NCBI GenBank assembly: GCA_020636095.1
Contig: JACJYN010000003.1
Span: forward strand, 1,426,001-1,490,000
Source: Lewinellaceae bacterium
GTDB taxonomy: Bacteria > Bacteroidota > Bacteroidia > Chitinophagales > Saprospiraceae
DNA length: 64,000 nucleotides
Direction of reading: 5' to 3'
Both the position numbers and the translations under genes were made by a program. The notes beneath the pieces are model-generated. The model made no database searches. It was not told the DNA's origin and saw nothing but the letters and a program-made list of their open reading frames with translations. Numbering within the stretch: the first letter of the stretch is position 1; the number at the start of each line of letters is the position of its first letter. Of this stretch, positions 1 through 7,814 are shown one piece after another.

Positions 1-860
1 TAGTCAATACGGATGGAGACGGCATTTTTTATGACCAGCCCTCCAACGTGATGTATCAGGTAGACCGGTCGAACAATCGCGTAAACGCTTATGCTGCAAC
101 AACGACCCTGCCGAATGGCGCCGCTGTATCTCCTTCTATGATGAGTACCTCCGATTTTAACAACGGCAGAGAAATGGCAGTGAAGGGTAATTTTATTGTA
201 GTCGCGGAAGATGCAGCCCCCGGCAATGGAAACATGAACCGGTTCTATGTTTATCAAAACACCGGTTCCAGTATCAGCCTGGTTAAAACCTTCAACGCCA
301 CCATAAACCTGTGGGGGCTCACCTTTGTCGGGAATAACCTATACGCAGTTGAGGACAACTCCAGCAACCTGGCGATCTACAATAACTTCCTGTCCAATTC
401 AGACGGATCAACCCTCACGCCTTCTGTCAAACTTACTATTTCAGGTATTGTCCGCACGCATGGTATTGACTACAATGCAGAGAATGACGTGCTGACCCTG
501 ACTGATGTAGGTGACGCAGGAAGCAGCACAGATGGCGCCATCCACGTCATCACAAATTTCACTTCTTCCAAATTAGGTTTTGCAATGCGCACCGCCCGTT
601 ACAGTGGAGGCGCCTTTACCGCCACGATTCCGATGAGCCAGCAGGTCAGGCTATCGGGTAGCAATACCTTCCTGGGCAACCCGGTAGATGTAGATTACAA
701 CTATGAAACCGGCGAAATCTTTGTAGCTGAGCGCGCCAACGGAGGAGGCCGGGTTCTGGCCTTTAATTTCCCAAGCGGCAGCGGAAACCCCACTCCCATC
801 TACAATCAAACGTTTGCCGGAGCATCGGCTGTTCACCTCAACGTTTATAACGTATATTGA
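1..860 (+). CDS. C-terminal part of a propeller-like secreted protein (5' end outside window)
   Basis: The frame is open from base 3 (VNTDGDGIFYDQPSNVMYQ...) to a TGA at 858-860, so the gene starts upstream and only about 285 codons are visible. The visible part has repeated blocks of the kind seen in beta-propellers: short hydrophobic strands alternating with Gly/Asn/Asp turns, such as LWGLTFVGNNLYAVED, HGIDYNAENDVLTLTD and VDYNYETGEIFVAERANGG. No catalytic motif is visible. It ends in ASAVHLNVYNVY with no T9SS sorting domain. A cell-surface or periplasmic binding or scaffold role is inference. The methionine codons at 48-56 lie inside the gene and are not its start. Confidence 0.7.
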   Translation, partial: VNTDGDGIFYDQPSNVMYQVDRSNNRVNAYAATTTLPNGAAVSPSMMSTSDFNNGREMAVKGNFIVVAEDAAPGNGNMNRFYVYQNTGSSISLVKTFNATINLWGLTFVGNNLYAVEDNSSNLAIYNNFLSNSDGSTLTPSVKLTISGIVRTHGIDYNAENDVLTLTDVGDAGSSTDGAIHVITNFTSSKLGFAMRTARYSGGAFTATIPMSQQVRLSGSNTFLGNPVDVDYNYETGEIFVAERANGGGRVLAFNFPSGSGNPTPIYNQTFAGASAVHLNVYNVY

Positions 861-883
861 GTAATTGATTGATTCTTTCCAAA

Positions 884-929
884 GAGAGCTGGCAGCCGCT
901 TTCCAACTTAAGAGAGGCAGCCAGCTCTC
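884..929. terminator. Inverted repeat between convergent genes, possible bidirectional terminator
   Basis: GAGAGCTGGC (884-893) is the exact reverse complement of GCCAGCTCTC (920-929), with a 26-base loop. It lies between the end of the propeller-like gene and the end of the convergent GHMP kinase gene. There is no strong T-tract, so a terminator role is inferred from position. Confidence 0.4.
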
Positions 930-974
930 AATATATAGCCATAGTCAGGTAAGGCACTTGTGCCTGCTCAGAAG

Positions 975-1919
975 TCAAAGTGCCATTTCCCTCCATGTAA
1001 GTACTGTCTCAAACCCCTTCACCCGAAAATACTGCCGGGTGGCCTCAGCGGGTTTATCACTCAGTGCCAGCACAAAGTCGCCACCCCAGGCCCCCAGTGA
1101 CTTGACAGCGCCGGGAAAGCTGTGAAAATAGCGATCCTTCACTTTGGGCAGTTGTAAGGCTTCGCTTACGAGCTGTTCGTGAGCATCCATAATAGCGATG
1201 CCCTCCTGTGGCGTCCGGGCCCCCAGGAAGGCCATCGTCAGGCCGGATATTCTTTGGATGAGGCGGGGTGAGTCTTGAACTACCTGGCGGTAACGGGCGA
1301 TGCCTTCGCGGCTGTCTTGTTTCTTACCCAGGTAGACAAAGCAAATATGGTCGGCAAACGCGGGAGTGTAGGGGCATTCTACAAAATGGCTGCTGCCGTC
1401 ACGGCGCTGGAAGAGGATGGGCTGCCGGGCATGAGCGCAGGCAATATCGTAACCCGAGCCGCCAAAAGTATCCGCCAGGAGCTGGAAGGCGTCCACTTGT
1501 GCCCAGTCGGCCAGCGCCGCCACCAGGGTAGAACTGCTGCCCAGGCCCCACTGGCGCGGAAAGCCCAGGTGGGCCTCAAAACGGCACATAGGTTTCCCCA
1601 GCCAGAAATCGGGCCGTTGCCGTTCAATGCCCTGAAAGAGGGATTCCAGCCGCCGCCCCACCGGTTCTTCCGTTCCGGATAGGTAGCCGCCGATGGCTGA
1701 GAAGCGCCCTTCAAACCAGGGCCGCCCCTGATCGTCCAGGCTAACCCAGTGGTGGCTGTTCACATGGTGGATTTCTGTTACCGTCAGTTGCTGCCCGAAG
1801 CGGACTGGCAGGGCCAGGGCCAGGGCGCCGTCGAGCACAAAGTACTCGCCGGTAAGCAGTAGCTTGCCGTTGGTGTTGTATTTCTTTTCGATGGAAGTGG
1901 TTTTGGCAGGAAATTTAAT
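975..1919 (-). CDS. GHMP-family kinase, GYDIA type (mevalonate/phosphomevalonate kinase-like)
   Basis: A sugar or mevalonate-type small-molecule kinase using ATP. The glycine-rich GHMP phosphate loop appears as GLGSSSTLVAALADWA, followed by the GYDIACA motif that defines the Bacteroidota GYDIA subfamily. The conserved N-terminal strand GKLLLTGEYFVLDGALALAL is complete only if translation starts upstream of the first standard start codon, the GTG at 1838, which would cut the motif. The frame is open to a stop at 1932-1934 and has no ATG, GTG or TTG there; the best candidate is the ATT at 1917-1919, preceded by AGGAA. It sits near mvaA and fni, so a mevalonate-pathway role is likely, but the substrate is not proven. 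Confidence 0.85.
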   Translation of the reverse strand: MKFPAKTTSIEKKYNTNGKLLLTGEYFVLDGALALALPVRFGQQLTVTEIHHVNSHHWVSLDDQGRPWFEGRFSAIGGYLSGTEEPVGRRLESLFQGIERQRPDFWLGKPMCRFEAHLGFPRQWGLGSSSTLVAALADWAQVDAFQLLADTFGGSGYDIACAHARQPILFQRRDGSSHFVECPYTPAFADHICFVYLGKKQDSREGIARYRQVVQDSPRLIQRISGLTMAFLGARTPQEGIAIMDAHEQLVSEALQLPKVKDRYFHSFPGAVKSLGAWGGDFVLALSDKPAEATRQYFRVKGFETVLTWREMAL

Positions 1920-1981
1920 GAATTCCTGTAATTATTCGGGTGTTCGCCGCTCGCAATTCGCTGAAATCAATATCCGAAGCA

Positions 1982-2632
1982 CTACAGTTCGCGTATCCCA
2001 TCGATCGTCACACCGGAAAAATCAGCGATGAAGCGTTTAACATTGGGCAATCCTCCGAATTCCGACTTTTCATGCGTAGTGGTGAGAATGATGGTGGTGC
2101 TACCTGCCCGGCGGGCTGCTTCCGCCCCGGTAGGGCTGTCTTCAAAAATAAGGCAATCCTGAACCGGAACGCCGATGCCGGCGGCTGCTTTTTCGAAAAT
2201 TTCCGGGTCCGGTTTTCCCTTTGTCACACTTTCGGCGTGCAACACAGCCTTGAAATAATGGCGGATACCCAGCTCATCGAGCACAAAGTCTACATTCTCC
2301 GGCGGGGCAGCCGACCCAACCGCCAGCGGGATTCTGGCTTCGGCCAGTTCCTCCAGGAATTCAGGCAAGCCGTTGAGCAGCCTCAGTTCGGAGCGGAAGA
2401 TTTTCCGGTACTCCGCTTCTTTTTCCTGAGAGATGTGCTTCCTTTCTGCCGGAGTAAACCGGTTGCCAAACAGGCGTTCCAGTATCTCTACATTGACGCC
2501 GTGGACTTTCTCCTTAATTTCTTCCAGGGGCATTTCCAGCCCAAGTGCCGCCAGTTTCCTTTGCCAGGCTCGATGGTGGGTCATCATATTGTCGACCATC
2601 GTGCCATCCATATCGAAGATGATTCCTTTCAT
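1982..2632 (-). CDS. HAD-superfamily hydrolase, beta-phosphoglucomutase-like
   Basis: A 216-residue phosphatase or phosphomutase of HAD subfamily IA. Motif I is FDMDGTMVDN at residues 6-15, with the nucleophile and acid/base aspartates. Motif II is the serine in AVGSAAPP, motif III the lysine in TKGKPDPEIF, and motif IV the acidic pair in IFEDSPTGAEAA. The KPDPEIF and EDSPTGAEAA motifs are typical of beta-phosphoglucomutase-like enzymes, which act on sugar phosphates; the exact substrate cannot be told. The start ATG lies 5 bases from an inverted-repeat element (2637-2801) that separates it from mvaA, so its promoter is probably inside or beyond that element. Confidence 0.85.
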   Translation of the reverse strand: MKGIIFDMDGTMVDNMMTHHRAWQRKLAALGLEMPLEEIKEKVHGVNVEILERLFGNRFTPAERKHISQEKEAEYRKIFRSELRLLNGLPEFLEELAEARIPLAVGSAAPPENVDFVLDELGIRHYFKAVLHAESVTKGKPDPEIFEKAAAGIGVPVQDCLIFEDSPTGAEAARRAGSTTIILTTTHEKSEFGGLPNVKRFIADFSGVTIDGIREL

Positions 2633-2636
2633 AGTT

Positions 2637-2801
2637 AGTACTCTGTTAAATAAGTAAATTGTCGTTTCTGGGCGATGGATTTTCGTTCTAATCGAGGAGC
2701 GCCCGGAGCCTGATAGCCTTAGCTATCAAGGCGAGGACGGGACGAAGAGTAGGGCGAAAAGGTACGGCCAGAAGCATAAGATATTTATTTAACAGAGTAC
2801 T
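2637..2801. repeat. Inverted-repeat miniature element A
   Basis: AGTACTCTGTTAAATAA (2637-2653) is exactly reverse-complementary to 2785-2801. The 165-bp element has a small central palindrome (GATAGCCTTAGCTATC) followed by GGGCGAAAAGG. The right end overlaps the stop codon of mvaA. The centre resembles that of the element at 37347-37501, but the terminal repeats are different. No target duplication is evident. Confidence 0.7.
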
Positions 2802-4141
2802 TAAGCTAAACTTCCTTTCTTTGCTCTGAAGAGTTTTAAAAACTCGCGCACTGCCGTAAAGGAGACTACCTTGTCCCTGAAGTGCTCTATGGCTTCGGCT
2901 ACTTCCCGTTCGCTGGCTTCCAGGTGGTTGAGAATGTTGAGCAGGTGCATTTTCATGTGGCCCTTCTGTATGCCGGTCGTTACCAGGGAGCGCAGGGCGG
3001 CGAAGTTCTGCGCCAGGCCGGTGGCGGCAATGACCATCATCAGTTCTTCTGCGCCGGGGTCGCCCAGCAGTTCCAGCGAACGGCGGGCGATGGGGTGCAG
3101 GCGGGTCAGCCCGCCAATGGTGCCCAGGGCGAGGGGCAGGTCCAGCCAGAACCTGAATTGTCCGTTTTCTATGCTACAGGAGCTGAGGCTGCGGTATTGG
3201 CCATCGCGGGCTGCATAGGTATGCCCACAGGCTTCGACCGCCCGGAAATCGTTGGCCGTAGCCAGCACTACGGCATCTACTCCGTTGAATATGCCTTTAT
3301 TGTGGGTGGTGGCCCGGTGGGGGTCGATATGAGCAATGCGGACGGCCTTGGCGAATTTCTCCGCGAATGCGTCGGGGGTCATTTCATCACAACCGGAGCC
3401 CAATGCCTCGATGGGGCATTCCACCCAGGCGCGCACGATGCATTCCGGCGTATAATTGGACAAAATGGCCATGATCACATCCAGGTTTTTTTCTTCTCCT
3501 TTGAAGGCAGGATGCTCCTGCACAAAAATCTCCAGGGTGCTGCCAAATTCCTCCAGCACGGAATTGATGAAATTGGCGCCCATGGAGTCGCAGGTCTCGA
3601 AGCTCACCTTGAGTTGGTAATAGTCCGGTTCCAGATGCGTCATATCCAGCAACTCAATATCGAGCACGCCACCGCCGCGATTTTCCATGTTGATGGTAAT
3701 GTGGGTGGCATCCTGGCGGAGCCGTTTTTCCAATTCGTCGAAGTGCTCGAATAGTTTGGCGCTATCTCCCTTCCAGCTGAAATGGACCTGGCCGAGCTTT
3801 TTTGTGGCGATGACTTTCGCATGAAAACCACCGCGGGCCAACCAGAACTTGGCGGCGCTGGAAGCCGCCGCCACTACAGAGCTCTCTTCAATGACCATGG
3901 GCACGGTATACAATTTGCCGTTGACCAAAAAATTGGGCGCTACTCCGTAGGGCAGGTAATAATTGCTGATGGTGTTCTCGCTGAAACCATCCAGGATGCG
4001 TTGTTGCTCCTCATCTTCATGCCAGAAGCTCATCAACTCCCGGCTCACGTTCTCCGGATCCTTGAAAAAGGTTTCTACTACCCAGCGGACTTTTCCCACT
4101 TTAGAGAGCTTCGAAAAGCCTGAAACGGTTTTTTCCTGCAT
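2801..4141 (-). CDS. mvaA: Hydroxymethylglutaryl-CoA reductase, class II type
   Basis: A 446-residue enzyme that reduces HMG-CoA to mevalonate, the committed step of the mevalonate route. Family signatures are in order: the glutamate in PMVIEESSVVAAAS (about residues 81-94), catalytic Lys282 in THNKGIFNG, catalytic Asp298 in ANDFRAVEACGHTYA, the GTIGGLTRLHP dinucleotide-binding stretch (about 340-350) and catalytic His395 in QKGHMKMH. The length fits class II reductases (about 430), which lack the eukaryotic membrane domain. The start lies 5 bases after the fni stop, so the two are almost certainly co-transcribed. Class II enzymes can be biosynthetic or degradative; the pairing with IPP isomerase favours biosynthesis. 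Confidence 0.95.
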   Translation of the reverse strand: MQEKTVSGFSKLSKVGKVRWVVETFFKDPENVSRELMSFWHEDEEQQRILDGFSENTISNYYLPYGVAPNFLVNGKLYTVPMVIEESSVVAAASSAAKFWLARGGFHAKVIATKKLGQVHFSWKGDSAKLFEHFDELEKRLRQDATHITINMENRGGGVLDIELLDMTHLEPDYYQLKVSFETCDSMGANFINSVLEEFGSTLEIFVQEHPAFKGEEKNLDVIMAILSNYTPECIVRAWVECPIEALGSGCDEMTPDAFAEKFAKAVRIAHIDPHRATTHNKGIFNGVDAVVLATANDFRAVEACGHTYAARDGQYRSLSSCSIENGQFRFWLDLPLALGTIGGLTRLHPIARRSLELLGDPGAEELMMVIAATGLAQNFAALRSLVTTGIQKGHMKMHLLNILNHLEASEREVAEAIEHFRDKVVSFTAVREFLKLFRAKKGSLA

Positions 4142-4146
4142 CTTTA

Positions 4147-5211
4147 TTATTTTACCTGAAGGAAGGCATTGGCTAGTTCCAGCCCCTGCACCTGAGCATC
4201 TACATAGTTATACAATTCTTCGTAGTCGCCGCGAGCATGCTTAAGAAAGCCGGAGGCCTGTCCGTAAACAGCCGCCACCTTAATCTTTTTTATGAGGTAG
4301 TAACCATCCAGGAAGGTTTTCACCCCGCCGGAAATGATGGCGTGGCGACAAGCCACCTTCGGCCCCAGTTCTTCCAGCAACTGGTTATAGAGGTTCACCA
4401 TTTCGGCAGCGCTATGCCCCACATAGGCCAACTGTTCGTATACGGCGGCTCTGGTGGCGTCACCGCGTTGCATTTCCAGGCGGGCAAAGTTGGTCCCCCC
4501 ATTGGCAGCAAAATCAATAGCTGCCAGAGGCAACTGCATCAACGCCTTGAGGCTCTGGTAGCCCATGCCCTGGCCTACCTCTTTAACAATGACTGGTATA
4601 TCGGACTTCTCCATGAACGTCGTGATCGTCTGTATTGGGGGGCGCTTGAAATGGTCCCCTTCGGGCTGCAACCACTCCTGTAATGGATTTACATGAATGA
4701 TCAGCCCATCTGCCTGCAATTTATCGACTAGTTCTTTGACTCTGAATAGTTCCCCGCTGTCGATGAGCTCCTCGAGTTGAGCGATCCCGAGGTTGGCGAA
4801 CAACGGCAGGCCGTCTCCTATAAGGGCCCGCACATCGAAATCCTTGAGGGTGTCATCGCTGTAAAGCAAAGAACGGCAGGACCCCAGGCCCATACCCATA
4901 CCAAAATCCTTGCAGGCGCGCGCCAGGTTGTGGTTGATGGTGTGGGCCAGCTCGGTACCCCCGGTCATGCTCGATACCCACATCGGCACGCGCATTGCCT
5001 TCCCCAAAAAAAGGAAGCTCTTCAGGCTGTCGCGCCCGGGATGGGCTGAAAGTAGGGGTTCGTAAAAGAAACGCTCGTCGAGAGCAGCCTGAGCAACCTG
5101 CGATTGGAAGGCCAGCTCAATATGGTCGCGCTTTCGCGATTCGGCAGTAGGATCTTCTTTGCTTTTGGGAGACGATGTTTCCACTATTGATTCTTTGCTC
5201 ATAAAGGTCAT
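4147..5211 (-). CDS. fni: Type 2 isopentenyl-diphosphate delta-isomerase (FMN-dependent)
   Basis: Interconverts IPP and DMAPP using reduced FMN. The 354-residue protein has the family features: KRDHIELA near the N-terminus, the flavin-contacting SSMTGGTELAHTIN, ANLGIAQL, IIHVNPLQEWLQPEGD, PVIVKEVGQGM with the active-site lysine strand, DFAANGGTNFARLE, and IISGGVKTFLDGYYLIKKI near the C-terminus. It is the first gene of a probable two-gene operon with mvaA. Two ATGs are possible, at 5209-5211 and 5200-5202; the residues before KRDHIELA are poorly conserved in the family and do not settle which is used. Confidence 0.93.
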   Translation of the reverse strand: MTFMSKESIVETSSPKSKEDPTAESRKRDHIELAFQSQVAQAALDERFFYEPLLSAHPGRDSLKSFLFLGKAMRVPMWVSSMTGGTELAHTINHNLARACKDFGMGMGLGSCRSLLYSDDTLKDFDVRALIGDGLPLFANLGIAQLEELIDSGELFRVKELVDKLQADGLIIHVNPLQEWLQPEGDHFKRPPIQTITTFMEKSDIPVIVKEVGQGMGYQSLKALMQLPLAAIDFAANGGTNFARLEMQRGDATRAAVYEQLAYVGHSAAEMVNLYNQLLEELGPKVACRHAIISGGVKTFLDGYYLIKKIKVAAVYGQASGFLKHARGDYEELYNYVDAQVQGLELANAFLQVK

Positions 5212-5558
5212 AAAATTAGCTGGTTTTCATCAGAAAAACAGGGAATACCGGCGATTAGTGCCCTGGACTTTACTCTATTAAAGGAGCCCAAGGGGAAACA
5301 ATGGCTCGGAGAAATGGTTTAGGCGCCTGCGGAGTTCGGTTATCCCCGGTTTTTATCCGGATGGATAAACAGACGGCGCTCAATGCCGAACAGCTTCTAA
5401 AACTTTTTTTCCTTCCGGAAACTTTTTTGAAAAAATGCGAGTTAGTGGTGATATAAGTATTTTGACAGCGGACAATACCTTCAAGCCCCTCTTCACAACC
5501 AACTGCAAAACAAACCTTTACCTATTAACTACGGGTGGAAGCATTTCGGATTTGAAGC

Positions 5559-5588
5559 TTTGCCTTTTTCAAAATATTCCTATCTTTA
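5559..5588 (+). promoter_or_regulatory. Possible Bacteroidota-type promoter of the sigma-factor gene
   Basis: TTTG at 5559-5562 and TATCTTTA at 5581-5588 are 18 bases apart, close to the Bacteroidota primary promoter (TTTG, then TAnnTTTG about 19-20 bases later). It leaves almost no leader before the ATG at 5597. The same TATCTTTA octamer occurs at 6357-6364, in the gap before the anti-sigma-like gene. The rest of the 5212-5596 gap shows nothing recognisable. Confidence 0.35.
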
Positions 5589-5596
5589 TGGTCCTA

Positions 5597-6178
5597 ATGA
5601 CGGAATACACTAACACTCAGGAACGGTATGACAGAATCTTTGAGCAAGAGTTTTTGCCTCAAATAGATGCGCTTTTCACTTTTGCTTATCATTTAACTTA
5701 CAACGAGGAAGATGCCAATGACCTCGTACAGGAAACCTATTTGAAGGCATACCGGTTCATTGAGAATTACATGGAAGGCACCAACGCCAAGGCGTGGCTC
5801 TTCAAAATACTGAAGAACGCTTTCATCAACCAGTATCGCAAGAAAAGCAAGCAACCCACTCAGGTCGATTACGAAGAGATCGTCAATTATCACGACGAAG
5901 AGGACACCAGCTACTCGAGCTACATGGACCTGCGGGAAGAGATGTTCCAGGATATGATGGGCGATGAAGTGACCATTGCTATCAATTCACTGCCGGTGGA
6001 CTTCCGCGTGGTGATCCTGCTTTGTGATATCGAAGGGTTCACTTATGAAGAAATATCAAAGATCATTGATATCCCCATCGGTACGGTGCGCTCAAGGCTG
6101 CACCGAGCCAGAAATATGCTGAAAGAAAAATTACAAGAATACGCCAAGTCCTTAGGCTATAAGGACAAGAGAAAATGA
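5597..6178 (+). CDS. ECF RNA polymerase sigma factor (sigma-70 family)
   Basis: A 193-residue ECF sigma factor. Region 2 covers DALFTFAYHLTYNEEDANDL to KAWLFKILKNAFINQYRKK, with the DLVQETYLKAYR helix that binds core polymerase and the -10 element. Region 4 is the helix-turn-helix FTYEEISKIIDIPIGTVRSR, which reads the -35 element. The start MTEYTNTQERYDR (5597) is preferred over upstream in-frame codons because the extra residues look non-coding and a promoter-like box ends at 5588. A small anti-sigma-like gene follows after a 323-base gap. Its regulon is unknown. Confidence 0.92.
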   Translation: MTEYTNTQERYDRIFEQEFLPQIDALFTFAYHLTYNEEDANDLVQETYLKAYRFIENYMEGTNAKAWLFKILKNAFINQYRKKSKQPTQVDYEEIVNYHDEEDTSYSSYMDLREEMFQDMMGDEVTIAINSLPVDFRVVILLCDIEGFTYEEISKIIDIPIGTVRSRLHRARNMLKEKLQEYAKSLGYKDKRK

Positions 6179-6501
6179 TTCGTTAACTTCTGCCGTTCGG
6201 CAGGGCTCAATCCCATGAAACTTGTCTGTTGCCAGCGTTCCCGATACAATAGTAGTGATTCAGTGAGCATCACTATACCGTTTTCGGAGCGGTCCGTTCG
6301 CGGATATTGAATACAGGCAAGTTTCACTCGGTTTAAAGCAAACAGGCTGATATGACTATCTTTAAAGGACAACAATGTACGGCGTTTCACCCCCGGTTCC
6401 ATTGCCCGTTTGGGCATGCCCCGGCGGGATGGGCGTTTTGTCCCGGCCAGCTTTGCCTGCAACAAGTTCCAGGGCCCGGCAAACGGTAAAAAACGTCAAC
6501 A
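6179..6501. other. Gap between sigma factor and anti-sigma-like gene; no gene seen
   Basis: No convincing reading frame. The stretch holds TATCTTTA at 6357-6364, matching the box before the sigma-factor gene, and a GC-rich palindromic stretch around 6400-6435 (GCCCGTTTGGGC). It may be a long leader or a second promoter for the downstream gene. Confidence 0.4.
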
Positions 6502-6741
6502 ATGAGAGATCAAAATTATCAGGAACTCGTGAGAAAGGTCACCATGTATCTGGATAACGAGTTAAATGAAAGTGCAGAGCGAGAGCTGTTGAGAGAAATA
6601 AAAGCCAACCCTTCCTACCTTAAAGTCCTTAGTCAGGAAAAATCCTTTCGAGAATTTATTAAAAGCAAAATTCACCGACGTAAACCTTCTCCTGCCCTGA
6701 TCCAGTCTATCAAAGAAAAGATCCGGATCGCTCCTGCCTGA
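6502..6741 (+). CDS. Small anti-sigma-factor-like protein
   Basis: A 79-residue hydrophilic, helical protein: an N-terminal helix with YLDNELNESAERELLREIK, then a second helix with QEKSFREFIKSKI and a basic tail. The layout matches the zinc-finger anti-sigma fold (zf-HC2 or ZAS-like), but the His-Cys-Cys zinc ligands are absent. There is no membrane segment, so it would be cytosolic. Small proteins of this type often follow ECF sigma genes in Bacteroidota, and holding the upstream sigma factor inactive is the natural inference. The ATG at 6502 is preceded by AAAAACGTCAACA, without a Shine-Dalgarno sequence. Confidence 0.65.
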   Translation: MRDQNYQELVRKVTMYLDNELNESAERELLREIKANPSYLKVLSQEKSFREFIKSKIHRRKPSPALIQSIKEKIRIAPA

Positions 6742-6760
6742 CCAGGCTTTCATTTTCACT

Positions 6761-7123
6761 TTGCTTTCATTTTTCTTAGTGACAACCTGCGGGTATCCGT
6801 TTAAGGACAAACAGGCTGTTCTTCGTTGTCAGTTGATGGTTGTGAGTTTGGCCACCAACGATGAGGATTACCTCATCGCCGGACGGGAGGTGGCCCCTGA
6901 ATTATTATCTGGATTTTTCAATGCCGATTGGGGGATGCAATACTTCTTTCACCCTAAAGCCGGCTTTTCCGATTGGAACCACTGCGAGCTGCTGGCCCTG
7001 CACAAGGATGGACAGGGGACGGCTTTTGTATTGTTTCTCTTCGATGAAGCTTCGCGGGAGCTGGGCAACCGTTTCTATGCTTTTCGGTTCAGAGGGGAAG
7101 GGGTGGGCGACAGGGGCCCATAA
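6761..7123 (+). CDS. Hypothetical protein
   Basis: About 120 residues from a TTG start. I do not recognise the family. The N-terminus is hydrophobic (LLSFFLVTTCGYPF) and could be a signal or lipoprotein leader, but VTTC is a poor lipobox. The middle contains WNHCELLALHKDGQGTAF and LFLFDEASRELGNRFYAFRF, which look like alternating strands of a compact domain. It follows the anti-sigma-like gene by about 20 bases on the same strand, so it may be the third gene of the sigma operon. The C-terminal RGEGVGDRGP looks irregular; the frame may be decayed there. Confidence 0.45.
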   Translation: MLSFFLVTTCGYPFKDKQAVLRCQLMVVSLATNDEDYLIAGREVAPELLSGFFNADWGMQYFFHPKAGFSDWNHCELLALHKDGQGTAFVLFLFDEASRELGNRFYAFRFRGEGVGDRGP

Positions 7124-7172
7124 GGCGATAGCCCCGGCGGAGACCACTACAAAAAATCCCTAACCTGATCTT

Positions 7173-7793
7173 ATGATAGATTACTTCAGCCCTCTTTTTT
7201 TGGGGTTTCTGTTAGCCGCGGTTGGCATTACGCTGCCCGGTATGGTAAACATGACTTCTGTAAGTGTCAGCATCAAGCAAGGCATGAGCGCCGGGCTACG
7301 GTATAGCGCCGGAGCCGCTACGACCATTTTCCTGCAAGCTTTTATCGCCGTGGCCTTTGCCGGTTACCTCAGCCGGCATCCCGAAATATTCACTTATATC
7401 CGGGCGGCGTCGGTAGCCATTTTTCTGGCCCTGGCCGGCTTCTTTTTCTATCAGGCGCTGAGCAGCAAAGAGGTAAAGCCCAGCGAACGAAAGGGGCGAC
7501 CTTATCTGCTAGGCGTTGCGGTGGCTGGCATGAACGCCCTCAATATTCCCTACTTCTTCACTATGGGCACGGTACTGAAGGCCGAAGGGCTGATCGGGCT
7601 GGAGCCTCCTTTACATCTGTTTTTTGTCAGCGGCATTACTTTGGGCGCCTTCACCCTGCTGGCTGCCTATGCCCGCTTCGCTCAGTTTATCCTCAAACGC
7701 GCCAACTATTTCGCCCGCAACCTGAATTACTTCCTGAGTGGGCTCTTTTTGGTGCTGGCAGTGGTGCAGGGGGTACAGTTGTATAGGGGTTAG
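7173..7793 (+). CDS. LysE-family transporter
   Basis: A 206-residue inner-membrane protein with about six hydrophobic segments. It opens with FLLAAVGITLPGMVNMTSVSVS, where the Pro-Gly kink and small residues match the first helix of LysE/RhtB exporters (usually PGP at this site), and continues with SIKQGMSAGLRYSAGAA, which matches the family's G-R-G loop position. The length is normal for the family. LysE-type proteins export amino acids or related small molecules; the substrate here cannot be predicted. The gene converges on the M14 carboxypeptidase with only 21 bases between stops and no obvious terminator. Confidence 0.8.
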   Translation: MIDYFSPLFLGFLLAAVGITLPGMVNMTSVSVSIKQGMSAGLRYSAGAATTIFLQAFIAVAFAGYLSRHPEIFTYIRAASVAIFLALAGFFFYQALSSKEVKPSERKGRPYLLGVAVAGMNALNIPYFFTMGTVLKAEGLIGLEPPLHLFFVSGITLGAFTLLAAYARFAQFILKRANYFARNLNYFLSGLFLVLAVVQGVQLYRG

Positions 7794-7814
7794 CGTCTAT
7801 ACAGTGTACGTATC

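Noticed and set aside
6861..7163. A second frame overlapping the hypothetical protein at 6761-7123
   Set aside because: Composition is poorer and it overlaps the more natural frame; neither is strongly supported.
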